This document shows, in pieces, positions 53,536 to 63,110 of a stretch of DNA of 64,000 bases. A program made the translations under genes and the position numbers. This DNA comes from Bacteroidales bacterium (GTDB lineage Bacteria > Bacteroidota > Bacteroidia > Bacteroidales > UBA932), in NCBI GenBank assembly GCA_017549505.1, contig JAFYUS010000030.1, forward strand, positions 1-64,000, given 5' to 3'. The notes below the pieces were generated by a model, which saw only the letters and a list, made by a program, of their open reading frames with translations, did no database searches and was not told where the DNA came from. Every line of letters starts with the position of its first letter. The stretch's first letter is position 1.

Positions 53536-55935
53536 ATGAAACTGAATTTAAGCATCGAATACAGGACAAGCTGGGGCGAAGAGATCGTCCTCTGTCTTGG
53601 TGGAAAGCGTTACCCTCTCGCATATGTAGCTGAGGGTATATGGCAGGGCGAGGTCGCTCGTTTCAATCCTGCCAAGGCTTCCGAGTATACATACGAAGTC
53701 GTGCGCGACGGTGTAACCGTCCGCACGGAATGGAAGAAGCACCTTCTTGTGCTTCCGGAGGGTACAAAGGCCAAGGTTGTGAACATCTATGACAAATGGA
53801 ATGACCGTCCGGCTGATTCTCCATTCTATTCATCCGCATTTACAGATGCGATCTTCGGCAGAAAGGCAGCCAAGGCTGCTTCTGCCGAAGGAGCGAACGT
53901 CGTTCTTCAGGTGGCTGCGCCATCCCTTCGTCCGAACGAAGTTCTCGCCCTTGCCGGCAGCGGCAAGGCGCTTAAGGAATGGACCAAGGTCATTCCTTTC
54001 GATGAGACCAATTTCCCTGTATGGACTCTCGCCCTTAATGTTACCGAGCCGTTCTCATACAAGATCCTTGTAGCTGACAAGAAGACTCTTGCTCCGGTTG
54101 CATGGGAGGATGGTGAGAACAGGTGGTTCCTCAATGTCCCTGAAAAGGATGAAGTTACAGTAGAGGCGGACGCTCAGGTACGTTTCAGCGGACGTGACTG
54201 GAAGGGAGCGGGTACAGCGATACCAGTATTCTCTCTCCGCACCGAGGACGATTTCGGAGTAGGTGAGTTCTACGATCTCAAGAAGATGGTGGACTGGGCT
54301 GCCGCTACAGGCCAGAGCATTCTCCAGCTCCTTCCTATCAACGATACTACAATGCTCCATACATGGGAGGATTCGTATCCATACAACCCTAACTCGACAT
54401 TCGCACTTCATCCTCAGTTCCTGCATCTTCCTGCAGTGGGCGTGAAGGTCGATGAGGAATACAAGGCTCTCCAGGCAGAACTCAATGCTCTCGAGCAGAT
54501 TGATTATGAGCGCGTAAACAATCTTAAGACAGAGCTTCTGCGCAAGGCTTATGAAAAGACTTTCAAGAAGCTTTCGGCGACTGAGAAATATCAGCAGTTC
54601 GTAGAGAAGAACGGTTTCTGGCTTCTTCCTTACGCTGCTTTCTGCGTACTTCGTGACCAGAACAGCACACCTGACTTCACACAGTGGAAGGGATATGCAA
54701 AATACAGCAAGAAGAAAGTTGCAGCGTTCTGCGAGGAAAACAGGAAAGACATTGACTTCTGGTGCTTCGTTCAGTACCACCTCGACCTCCAGCTTTCGGA
54801 AGTATGCGCATATGCACACTCGAAGGGTGTGATCTTCAAGGGAGACCTTCCTATCGGAATCAGCCGTACCAGCGTCGATGCATGGCTCTACCCTGAACTC
54901 TTCCATATGGATTCACAGGCGGGTGCACCACCTGATGCATTCTCTGCTGACGGTCAGAACTGGGGATTCCCGACATACAACTGGGAAAAGATGGCAGAGG
55001 ATGACTTTGCATGGTGGAAGGCTCGTCTTGCAAAGATGTCCGAGTACTTCGATGCATTCCGTATCGACCACATCCTCGGATTCTTCCGTATCTGGGAGAT
55101 CCCTATGTGGACAAAGAGCGGTCTCAACGGTTACTTCAACCCTGCACTTCCATTCCCTGCACATGAACTCCAGAGTCAGGGCTTCGATGTAAACGACTTC
55201 GACCTCTTCCTCATGGACCCACGTCAGGAGGGATACTACCATCCGAAGATCGGTGCACGCGATACCCATTCATACCGTTGTCTCGACGCATATCGTCGCG
55301 CTGCGTTCGACCGTCTCTATGACGACTTCTTCTATCGTCGCAACAACGAGTTCTGGAAGGACAAGGCTATGATGAAGCTCCCTGCTCTTCTCGATTCGAC
55401 AGGAATGCTTGCCTGCGGAGAGGACCTCGGAATGATTCCGGCAACAGTACCTCAGGTGATGTCTGACCTCAGAATCCTTTCTCTCGAGATCCAGCGCATG
55501 CCTAAGTCTGTTCATGACAACTTCGCTAACCCTGCATGGTATCCTTACCTTTCAGTTTGTACCACTTCGACCCACGACATGAACCCTATCCGTGCATGGT
55601 GGGAAGAGGATCGTCAGGTTACAGAGCAGTTCTGGCATGAGATGCTCGGCGGTCAGGGTGATGCTCCATACTATTGCGAGCCATGGATCTGCCGTCAGAT
55701 CCTCGACCAGCACCTCTGGTCACCGGCTATGCTGACAGTACTCCCTCTTCAGGACTGGCTCTCGATGGACCCTGCACTCCGTCGCCAGAACCCTAACGAA
55801 GAGAGAATCAATGTCCCTGCAAACTCACGCCACTACTGGCGTTACCGTATGCACCTTACAGTAGAGAAACTTGCCGCAGCAAAGGACTTCAACGAAACCC
55901 TCACCGGCATGATCTCCGCTTCCGGCAGAAAGTAA
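53536..55935 (+). CDS. malQ: 4-alpha-glucanotransferase (GH77) with N-terminal starch-binding domains
   Basis: A 799-residue cytoplasmic protein (no signal peptide). Two CBM20-like domains occupy about 1-235, as in plant DPE2 and Bacteroidota amylomaltases. The GH77 domain starts near FSLRTEDDFGVGEFYDL. Catalytic residues: D511 (DAFRIDHILGFF), E629 (CGEDLGMIP), D681 (STHDMNPIRAWW). It transfers glucan segments between maltodextrins and releases glucose, processing sugar brought in by the MFS carrier. It may have its own promoter; a type A hairpin follows it. Confidence 0.95.
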   Translation: MKLNLSIEYRTSWGEEIVLCLGGKRYPLAYVAEGIWQGEVARFNPAKASEYTYEVVRDGVTVRTEWKKHLLVLPEGTKAKVVNIYDKWNDRPADSPFYSSAFTDAIFGRKAAKAASAEGANVVLQVAAPSLRPNEVLALAGSGKALKEWTKVIPFDETNFPVWTLALNVTEPFSYKILVADKKTLAPVAWEDGENRWFLNVPEKDEVTVEADAQVRFSGRDWKGAGTAIPVFSLRTEDDFGVGEFYDLKKMVDWAAATGQSILQLLPINDTTMLHTWEDSYPYNPNSTFALHPQFLHLPAVGVKVDEEYKALQAELNALEQIDYERVNNLKTELLRKAYEKTFKKLSATEKYQQFVEKNGFWLLPYAAFCVLRDQNSTPDFTQWKGYAKYSKKKVAAFCEENRKDIDFWCFVQYHLDLQLSEVCAYAHSKGVIFKGDLPIGISRTSVDAWLYPELFHMDSQAGAPPDAFSADGQNWGFPTYNWEKMAEDDFAWWKARLAKMSEYFDAFRIDHILGFFRIWEIPMWTKSGLNGYFNPALPFPAHELQSQGFDVNDFDLFLMDPRQEGYYHPKIGARDTHSYRCLDAYRRAAFDRLYDDFFYRRNNEFWKDKAMMKLPALLDSTGMLACGEDLGMIPATVPQVMSDLRILSLEIQRMPKSVHDNFANPAWYPYLSVCTTSTHDMNPIRAWWEEDRQVTEQFWHEMLGGQGDAPYYCEPWICRQILDQHLWSPAMLTVLPLQDWLSMDPALRRQNPNEERINVPANSRHYWRYRMHLTVEKLAAAKDFNETLTGMISASGRK

Positions 55936-55971
55936 TCAAAATACAAAACGTTGATTTTCAGCGTTATCAGT

Positions 55972-56005
55972 AAAGTGCGTGCTCCCTTTAGGGAGCACGC
56001 ACTTT
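55972..56005 (+). repeat. type A hairpin, copy 3
   Basis: A perfect 15 bp stem (AAAGTGCGTGCTCCC and complement) with loop TTTA, 36 bases after the malQ stop. Compared with the other copies one stem base pair is swapped (C-G becomes G-C), both sides changing. No T-run follows. Confidence 0.8.
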
Positions 56006-56120
56006 GTGTAAGTTGCTGTGTTGCAGGGTTTTGTGATTTGCGCTGTTGATTCTCTAGGTTTGGTCCGAGGATTGCCATAGGTCCGTGTGATAATTTTAGA
56101 ATAATTATAAACGGACTTAT

Positions 56121-59100
56121 ATGGATGATTTTATCAAGATGTGCATCGCCTTGGCACTGTCGTGTGCCGGGGGCGATTTTGCTTCCGCTCAGGAAGGATA
56201 TATTGTCAGCGGAATGGTGGAGGATGGATCCGGACCGGTTGCCGGGGCGGCGGTAGTGGAACTGGGTACGTCAAACGGCACTTCGACGGATCTGGACGGC
56301 ATGTTCAGCCTGAGGGTCGCAGGCCCGCAGGCTGAAGTCGAGATAAGCTGCATCGGATATGCTTCCCGGACATTCGTCGCTTCCCAGATTCCGAAGGTCA
56401 TCACTCTCATGGAGGACTCTGAGTTTCTTGATGAGATAGTTGTTATCGGTTACGGTACAGTGAAGAAGGATGACCTGACAGGATCAGTATCGGCAATAAA
56501 GGCAGAAGATATCAACAGAGGTGCCGTCACCAATACCCAGGATATGCTCAAGGGAAAGATTGCCGGCGTTCTGATTACTCCCGGTGACGGAGGACCGGGT
56601 TCCGGATCCAGGATCCGCATCAGAGGATCTGCATCGCTGAATGCTTCTAATGATCCTCTGATTGTCATAGACGGTGTCCCTGTCGCGCAGGGTGCCGGAG
56701 GTGCCATGTCGAATCCCCTCGACCTTCTGAACCCGAACGATATTGAATCGTTCACGGTTCTGAAGGATGCCTCATCTTCAGCAATCTATGGCTCCAGAGC
56801 TTCTAACGGAGTCATCATAATCACGACAAAGAAAGGTATCGGTAGTCGACCCCAGGTCAGCTACACTGGATCCTTCAGTCTTCAGAATGTACATAAGAAG
56901 GTTCCTGTGATGTCTCCGGGTGAACTGATGGACTTCTATGCAAGGACATATCCGGAAGGAACTCCGACAGGAGACCGAATCAAGGAGATCCAAGGCACGT
57001 CGCAGACTGACTGGCAGGACCTTATCTTCCGGACAGCGTTCTCGACAGAACATAATGTCAGCATGAGAGGAAACTACAGCTCCATGATGCCTTACCGTGC
57101 TTCAATCTCATACAGCGGACAGCAGGGAACCCTCCACGAGTCCCGTTATGACCGTGGAACCATCGAACTCAGTGCATCGCCGGAATTCCTTGACAAGCAT
57201 CTGACATTGAACGCCAATGTTAAAGGAGTGTATTCATATTCAGATTATTCTGATGGTGGCACTGTAGGTAAGGCTGCCTTCTTCAATCCGACGGCCAACC
57301 CATATTGGCTGACCGCAGACAATACGATCGATTACACTACGACCAACGGTTTCTGGAACTACGGAAACGGAAGAGGCGATGCCTTCAGTCCGAATACTCT
57401 GGTCGGTCCCAGCCCGCTTTCAATGCTTTACGACAGCCAGAGCGATGCAAAGTCATCCAGATTCATAGGAAGTCTGACTGCCACATACAAGGTTCATGGA
57501 TTAGAAGCCCTGAGTCTCAATGTGAGCGCAGGTCTTGACTTTACCGAGACAAGATCATACAGCGGCGTAAGACCGGGATCGTTCCAGGCGTACACCGATA
57601 CAGAGAACCTCGGTGTCGGCCAATATACGAGAGGCAAGGTCGTAAGCCGAAGCCAGGTCTTCGAGGCTTATGCGGCCTACAAGGAGATATGGGGAATCCA
57701 TTCCCTTGATGCCATGGCCGGATATTCATGGCAGAACAACTGGTCCGGCAACAGATACATAAACTATTTCAACATCACCGATAAGCCTAATCTCCTCCCC
57801 GGACAGACTGTCGATTCAAGATATACATGGTCAAACACCGAGAATTATCTGGTGTCATTCTACGGCCGTGTCAATTATTCGATAGATTCGAAATATGTAT
57901 TCACATTCACAGCCCGTGGTGACGGATCAAGCAAGTTCGCCAAGGATTACAGATGGGGCTTCTTCCCATCCGGCGCATTCGCATGGAACATGAAGAATGA
58001 GCCTTTCCTCAAGGATGTGAAAGAGGTCTCAGCCTTGAAGCTGAGACTTTCTGCCGGCCTTACAGGCCAGCAGGATGGAATCGGAAACTATGCCCACCTT
58101 GCCCGCTACAACATCTATATAGACTCGTACCATAAGTACGACATGGGAGCAGGTAACTATATGGGCATGCTCGGTCCTCAGGCATATGATCCTACGATCA
58201 GGTGGGAGACGACCATGACATGGAACATGGGAGTCGACTACGGATTCTTCGACAACCGGCTCAGCGGAAGCATCGACGCCTATGTCAGGAATACGCGCAA
58301 CCTGCTGAACTCGGTTCAGATACCGATGGGCTCCAACTTCGGCAACAAGCTCATGACCAATGTAGGTTCTATCCGCAACCAAGGACTCGAATTCTCAATC
58401 AACGGAATACCTGTCCAGACCTCGGATCTCAGCGTGCACATAGGCTTCAACGGCACATTCCAGAGTACTGAATTCACGAAACTGAATCCGACCGAAGACA
58501 ATAATTACTATATAGAGACAGGCACGATTTCCAAAGGAACAGGTGGCTACCTGTGCCGTCAGATGGTAGGGTATGCCCCATATACCTACTTCCTCTACAA
58601 GCAGAAATACGACTCTGACGGAAGACCTCTCCAAAATGAGTTCGTGGATCTTGATGGCGACGGAACCATCACACAGGCAGACAGATACATGACAGGCAAG
58701 AGCGTCTCTCCGAAGTTCTATTACGGTCTGAATCTGAAGGTTACATACAAGGACTGGGACTTCGGGCTAAATGGACACGGCTCGGCAGGCACATGGGTGT
58801 TCAACGATTTCGCCTCTGCTAATTCGACATCTTCCCTCGACCTGAACTCAGGAGCTCTCCCGAATCAGGCGAGACTGGTACGAAAGACAGGATTCACTGC
58901 GCCGAACAGCGGAGAGCAGTGGTATTCCGATTATTTCCTGGAGAATGCATCATTCTTCCGTCTTGACGACTTGAACGCAGGTTACACATTCAGAGGCATA
59001 GGCCCATGGGAAAGCGACATCCGCATAGGGGCATCCGTCCAGAATGTCTTCGTCCTGACCGGTTACACCGGAATGGACCCTGAGACCGTCTCCGAAAACG

Positions 59101-59165
59101 GAATAGACAACACTATGTGGCCTCGTCCACGCACATGGTCACTTCGCATAAACGTAAACTTCTGA
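56121..59165 (+). CDS. second SusC-like TonB-dependent transporter
   Basis: A 1014-residue paralogue of the SusC at 43576. Signal peptide to about residue 23 (FASAQ), regulatory-like domain with the shared EISCIGYASRTF, then DEIVVIGYGTVKKDDLTGSVSAIKA and NPNDIESFTVLKDASSSAIYGS; the end is WPRPRTWSLRINVNF. Close similarity of both ends suggests a duplication followed by divergence of the barrel loops, so the glucan taken up may differ (for example branched dextrins). Codons are visibly less biased than in the first copy. TAATTTTA (56091-56098) is a weak -7 candidate. SusD follows after four bases. Confidence 0.94.
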   Translation: MDDFIKMCIALALSCAGGDFASAQEGYIVSGMVEDGSGPVAGAAVVELGTSNGTSTDLDGMFSLRVAGPQAEVEISCIGYASRTFVASQIPKVITLMEDSEFLDEIVVIGYGTVKKDDLTGSVSAIKAEDINRGAVTNTQDMLKGKIAGVLITPGDGGPGSGSRIRIRGSASLNASNDPLIVIDGVPVAQGAGGAMSNPLDLLNPNDIESFTVLKDASSSAIYGSRASNGVIIITTKKGIGSRPQVSYTGSFSLQNVHKKVPVMSPGELMDFYARTYPEGTPTGDRIKEIQGTSQTDWQDLIFRTAFSTEHNVSMRGNYSSMMPYRASISYSGQQGTLHESRYDRGTIELSASPEFLDKHLTLNANVKGVYSYSDYSDGGTVGKAAFFNPTANPYWLTADNTIDYTTTNGFWNYGNGRGDAFSPNTLVGPSPLSMLYDSQSDAKSSRFIGSLTATYKVHGLEALSLNVSAGLDFTETRSYSGVRPGSFQAYTDTENLGVGQYTRGKVVSRSQVFEAYAAYKEIWGIHSLDAMAGYSWQNNWSGNRYINYFNITDKPNLLPGQTVDSRYTWSNTENYLVSFYGRVNYSIDSKYVFTFTARGDGSSKFAKDYRWGFFPSGAFAWNMKNEPFLKDVKEVSALKLRLSAGLTGQQDGIGNYAHLARYNIYIDSYHKYDMGAGNYMGMLGPQAYDPTIRWETTMTWNMGVDYGFFDNRLSGSIDAYVRNTRNLLNSVQIPMGSNFGNKLMTNVGSIRNQGLEFSINGIPVQTSDLSVHIGFNGTFQSTEFTKLNPTEDNNYYIETGTISKGTGGYLCRQMVGYAPYTYFLYKQKYDSDGRPLQNEFVDLDGDGTITQADRYMTGKSVSPKFYYGLNLKVTYKDWDFGLNGHGSAGTWVFNDFASANSTSSLDLNSGALPNQARLVRKTGFTAPNSGEQWYSDYFLENASFFRLDDLNAGYTFRGIGPWESDIRIGASVQNVFVLTGYTGMDPETVSENGIDNTMWPRPRTWSLRINVNF

Positions 59166-59169
59166 TATC

Positions 59170-60798
59170 ATGAAACGGACAATATACACAATAATGGCCG
59201 CCGCCGCGATGACCGCGTGCGTCGGCGACCTCGACACCCTCCCGCTCAACAGTACCGAGCCGGTGGCCGAATATGTCTACGGCAATTCCGAGGAGGCATA
59301 TCTTCAGGGACTGACCCGACTTTACTTCCAGTTCGTGACCAATGACCTTACAGACCTCCAGCAGATGGATGGTGGTGCGTCGGAGATCATCCGTGCCTTC
59401 TGGTCGGTCCAGGAGACCACGGCTGATGCTGCCAAATGCGCATGGGAAAACGACGCATGGGTACGTGCGCTGAACACCAATACATGGAACGAGACACAGA
59501 ATGACGCTGTCTATGCCGTCTATGTGAGGACCATGCAGGGAATAGCTCTGGCCAACGAGTATCTGCGTCAGACGACTCCTGCCAGACTCAGCGCTCGCGG
59601 AGTCTCCAAGGAACTGGCTGCAAAGATAGACGTCTTCAGGGCAGAAGCACGCTTCATAAGGGCATACCTCTACTGGATGGCTCTCGACTGTTTCGGCAGC
59701 GTACCTTTCACGACCGAAAATTCTCCTTTCGGAGGTACATACTTCCCGAGTCAGGCACCACGTGCCGACATATACGGGTTCTGTGTGGCCGAACTGGAGT
59801 ACCTCCGTTCGGCTGACAGTCCGATGCCGGAAGCCCGCGCTCTCTATCCACGAGCCGACAAAGGCTCGGTGTCCGGCCTGCTCGCCCGTATGTATCTGAA
59901 TTCAAAGGTGTACACGGGAGTGGAGAGATGGGCGGAAGCCAAGTCAGTATGTGAGGACATATTCACCATGGGATACTCGCTCTCGCCTGACTATGCCGCC
60001 CTTTTCAGAGGCGACAACGGCGAGAACCCGCAGGTGCGCGGAGAGATTCTATGGTCCGTTTCATACAGTGCAGAAAAGACTCAGTCCTACGGAGGTACAT
60101 CCTACATCCTGAGCGCCTCCCTTGCTTCGACCGACATCACTGACCAGTCGCGTCCGAACGGCCAGCGAAACGGCTGGGCCGGCCTTCGCGTACCGTATGA
60201 ATATGTGTCCCGCTACTTTGATGTAAAGGATCCGGATTATGCTGCCGGCTCATACGATGTCGCTGACAAGAGGGGAGAAGTCTTCTACATCAAGGGACGT
60301 TCCGAGTCCATGGAGGGTGCTCTGTATTCCTTCATGAACGGATGGTCATGCTTGAAATTCAATAACATACCTTCCGGACAGACTGATCAGTCCTTCCTTC
60401 CGGTTTCGGCTGTCAAGGCCTTCTCCGACATTGACTTTCCGATGATACGTCTTGCGGAGATCTACCTTATCTACGCCGAGGCCTGTATGAACCTTGGCGA
60501 GCCTCAGACCGCATTACCTTACCTGGCGTTGCTCTCCAGCAGAGCCGGGGTCGCTCCTCCTTCGGAGATCGCTCCCGCCTTCCTCGAAGCCGAAAGAGCC
60601 CGCGAACTCATGTGGGAGGCCCATCGCCGCACCGACCTGATCAGATTCGGCCTCTACAATACCTCCGACTACCTCTGGCCGTACAAGGGCGGCGATTCCT
60701 TTGAAGGTCAGGCCTTTCCTGCCTACAAGTGCATCTTCCCGATCCCTCCTACAGAGCTAGCCGCTAACGACCTCCTTGTCCAGAATCCGGGCTACTAG
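59170..60798 (+). CDS. second SusD-like lipoprotein
   Basis: A 542-residue lipoprotein (MKRTIYTIMAAAAMTAC, Cys 17). The mature N-terminus CVGDLDTLPLNSTEP parallels CVGDLDVKPIDPS of the first SusD. IDVFRAEARFIRAYLYWMALDCFGSVPF and the ending ERARELMWEAHRRTDLIRFGLY, FPIPPTELAANDLLVQNPGY are family marks. It pairs with the second SusC. No SusE/F-like genes follow; the operon seems to end at a type A hairpin. Confidence 0.93.
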   Translation: MKRTIYTIMAAAAMTACVGDLDTLPLNSTEPVAEYVYGNSEEAYLQGLTRLYFQFVTNDLTDLQQMDGGASEIIRAFWSVQETTADAAKCAWENDAWVRALNTNTWNETQNDAVYAVYVRTMQGIALANEYLRQTTPARLSARGVSKELAAKIDVFRAEARFIRAYLYWMALDCFGSVPFTTENSPFGGTYFPSQAPRADIYGFCVAELEYLRSADSPMPEARALYPRADKGSVSGLLARMYLNSKVYTGVERWAEAKSVCEDIFTMGYSLSPDYAALFRGDNGENPQVRGEILWSVSYSAEKTQSYGGTSYILSASLASTDITDQSRPNGQRNGWAGLRVPYEYVSRYFDVKDPDYAAGSYDVADKRGEVFYIKGRSESMEGALYSFMNGWSCLKFNNIPSGQTDQSFLPVSAVKAFSDIDFPMIRLAEIYLIYAEACMNLGEPQTALPYLALLSSRAGVAPPSEIAPAFLEAERARELMWEAHRRTDLIRFGLYNTSDYLWPYKGGDSFEGQAFPAYKCIFPIPPTELAANDLLVQNPGY

Positions 60799-60835
60799 GT
60801 GTGTTCTACAAGATGTTGATTATTAGAGTGTTATA

Positions 60836-60871
60836 CAAACTGCGTGCTCCCCAAAGGGAGCACGCAGTTTG
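60836..60871 (+). repeat. type A hairpin, copy 4
   Basis: A perfect 16 bp stem (CAAACTGCGTGCTCCC) with loop CAAA, identical to A2 at 33597-33632. It lies 37 bases after the second SusD stop. No T-run follows. Confidence 0.85.
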
Positions 60872-60942
60872 CGTAATGTGCTGATAGATAGTTTTTTATG
60901 AGATGCGAAAAAGTCGCTATGTTTCATCCCGAAAATCCGGCC

Positions 60943-61010
60943 GTTCGTCGAGTTCATTCCGGCAGTTCGTCGATTATATTATAATATATAATATAAAATC
61001 CGTATATTCG
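60943..61010 (+). promoter_or_regulatory. LytTR-type direct repeat and promoter of the pullulanase gene
   Basis: GTTCGTCG at 60943 and 60965 (22 bases apart), in contexts CCGTTCGTCG and CAGTTCGTCG that match the second and third repeats at 42097 and 42118. A very A/T-rich tract follows, then TATATTCG (61003-61010), 38 bases after the last repeat start, against 39 in the first promoter. The pullulanase ATG is 39 bases further on. A weaker GTTTCATC lies one more repeat length upstream (60921). Confidence 0.7.
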
Positions 61011-61049
61011 TAGGATTTGTAAGCGAATAAGAAAATACTAGATAAAATT

Positions 61050-63002
61050 ATGAAGATATTTAAACTTTTTTTGATGGGTACATTAGCCGCAGCCGCTATG
61101 GTGTCATGCACATGCGGAAAGGGTCTTCCGGTGCCGCAGGAGCAGCTGGAAGAGTGTGTGTATCTTGGCGACAAGACTGAGTTTGCCGTCTGGGCTCCTG
61201 ATGCTCAGGCTGCACAGCTGAGACTTTACAGGTCTGCTTCAGACGAAGCTGCATTCAAGACAGTGGACATGAAGCTCGGAAAGGGCGGACTTTGGAAAGC
61301 GACAGTCAAGGAAGATGTAAAGGGCGCTTTCTACACATTCCAGGTGCAGAAGGACGGAAAGTGGCTTGATGAGACAGCAGGTATCGCAGCCAAGGCTGTC
61401 GGAGTCAACGGAACACGTGGTGCCGTGATCGACTGGACCGAGACAGATCCTGAAGGATGGGCTGAGGACAAGAGTCCTGAGATCAAGCCTTCTGACATCA
61501 TCGTCTATGAGATGCACCACAGGGACTTCTCTATCCACGAGACTTCAGGTGTATCCAACAAGGGTAAATACCTTGCCCTTACAGAGGAAGGAACAAAGAA
61601 CCCAGATGGTCTCGCCACAGGTATCGACCACCTCAAGGAACTGGGAGTGACATATGTCCAGCTTCTTCCATCTACAGACTTCATAACAGTTGATGAGGCG
61701 CATCTCGAGAACAACCAGTACAACTGGGGATATGACCCATACAACTACAACGCAGTAGAGGGCTCATACTCTACCGATCCGTTCAATCCTGTGACCCGTA
61801 TCAAGGAGTTCAAGCAGATGATCCAGGCTCTCCATAAGGCTGGCTTCCGTGTGATCCTTGATGTTGTGTACAACCATACCACAGATGCATCGAAGACAGG
61901 TTTCCAGCGCACAATGCCGGGATATTTCTACCGTATGCGTGAGGATGGCACATTCTTCGACGGTTCGGGATGCGGCAACGAGACAGCTTCGGAGCAGGAG
62001 ATGTTCCGCAAGTACATGATCGAGTCGCTCGAGTGGTGGATGAAGGAATATCATATCGACGGCTACCGTTTCGACCTCATGGCCATCCATGACATCGAGA
62101 CCATGAACATCATCAGCGAGCGTCTCCACGCAATCGACCCGGATGTCGTGATCTACGGCGAGGGTTGGGCAGCCCAGGCTCCTGCATATCCGGCTGAGGA
62201 GATCGCCCTCAAGGCGAATACATACATGCTCGACAGGATCGGCGCATTCAGCGACAACATCCGCGACGCAGTACGCGGACCTCTCGGCTGTGAGAATGCC
62301 GGTTTCATGGACGGAGTAGCAGGCAACAAGGAGAACATCGAGTTCGGTATCGCAGGTGGTGTCGAGCATCCGCAGGTTACTGTGGAGCGCTGGACAAACA
62401 GCCCTCTTCAGCATGTAAGCTACGTGAGCTGCCACGATGACCACTGTCTCCGTGACCGTCTCGAGGAGGCTACAAAGGCTACCGAGCAGGAGCGTCTCAG
62501 GATGGTCAAGCTCGCTCAGACTGCAGTCTACACATCTCAGGGTATTCCGTTCATTTTCGCGGGTGAGGAACTCTATCGTCACAAGCAGGGTGTCAAGAAC
62601 AGCTACAACCAGCCTGACTCCATCAACGCAATCGACTGGACATACAAGACAAAGTACAACGACCTTGTGAAATATTATGCCGAGCTTGCTGCCATCCGTC
62701 ATGCCCACCCGGGCTTCTGCCTCGGAGATGCAGACCTCGTACGCGAGAAGCTCCAGTTCATCGAGGTTGACGATCCATGCGTAGTGGCATTCCGCATCAG
62801 CGGTCTCGAGGGCATCGACTCTGCAAAGTCCCTCACAGTGGTTCTCAACGGATCGAAGAAGAACGTGAAGGTCGAGATCCCTCAGGGCAACTACGTGGTG
62901 CTCGCCCAGAACGCATATGCTGATGCAGACGGTTTCGGCGCATATTCAGGAAACTACTGCGCTGCAGCTGCAACATCCGCTACCATCCTTGCTGAAATGT
63001 AG
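61050..63002 (+). CDS. pullulanase-type GH13 lipoprotein
   Basis: A 650-residue lipoprotein (AAAAMVSC, Cys 20). A CBM48-like N-terminal domain (TEFAVWAPDAQAAQLRLY) precedes the GH13 barrel. The type I pullulanase motif YNWGYDP is at 224-230. Catalytic residues: D342 (GYRFDLMA), E371 (IYGEGWA), D463 (YVSCHDDHCL). The Asn after the last Asp, usual in pullulanases (HDN), is Asp here. It should cut alpha-1,6 branches of pullulan, amylopectin or dextrins at the surface or in the periplasm. Preceded by its own LytTR-type sites. Confidence 0.93.
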   Translation: MKIFKLFLMGTLAAAAMVSCTCGKGLPVPQEQLEECVYLGDKTEFAVWAPDAQAAQLRLYRSASDEAAFKTVDMKLGKGGLWKATVKEDVKGAFYTFQVQKDGKWLDETAGIAAKAVGVNGTRGAVIDWTETDPEGWAEDKSPEIKPSDIIVYEMHHRDFSIHETSGVSNKGKYLALTEEGTKNPDGLATGIDHLKELGVTYVQLLPSTDFITVDEAHLENNQYNWGYDPYNYNAVEGSYSTDPFNPVTRIKEFKQMIQALHKAGFRVILDVVYNHTTDASKTGFQRTMPGYFYRMREDGTFFDGSGCGNETASEQEMFRKYMIESLEWWMKEYHIDGYRFDLMAIHDIETMNIISERLHAIDPDVVIYGEGWAAQAPAYPAEEIALKANTYMLDRIGAFSDNIRDAVRGPLGCENAGFMDGVAGNKENIEFGIAGGVEHPQVTVERWTNSPLQHVSYVSCHDDHCLRDRLEEATKATEQERLRMVKLAQTAVYTSQGIPFIFAGEELYRHKQGVKNSYNQPDSINAIDWTYKTKYNDLVKYYAELAAIRHAHPGFCLGDADLVREKLQFIEVDDPCVVAFRISGLEGIDSAKSLTVVLNGSKKNVKVEIPQGNYVVLAQNAYADADGFGAYSGNYCAAAATSATILAEM

Positions 63003-63009
63003 TACCTGA

Positions 63010-63082
63010 GACAGAACCATAGGCCCGCGGAGCGGAGCATATCCCTATGCTCCTGCGGAGCGAGCGGGCCTATGGCTCTGTC
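63010..63082 (+). repeat. type B hairpin, copy 3
   Basis: Outer arms CCATAGGCCCGC (63017-63028) and 63064-63075 pair perfectly, and six more pairs extend outward after one mismatch (63010-63015 with 63077-63082). The outer arms are unrelated to those of B1 and B2, but the ~37-base core (GGAGCGGAGCAT, then ATGCTCCTGCGGAGCGAGC) is nearly identical. It lies 8 bases after the pullulanase stop. Confidence 0.8.
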
Positions 63083-63110
63083 AGAAACAAGACAATAAAT
63101 AAAATCATAT

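Noticed and set aside
56062..56085. GGTCCG direct repeat upstream of the second susC as a LytTR site
   Set aside because: The spacing is 18 bases and the core lacks GTT, so it does not match the two proposed sites. The -7 candidate there is also weak.
28177..63082. CRISPR array from the repeated palindromes
   Set aside because: The copies are kilobases apart, strongly palindromic, without regular spacers or cas genes.
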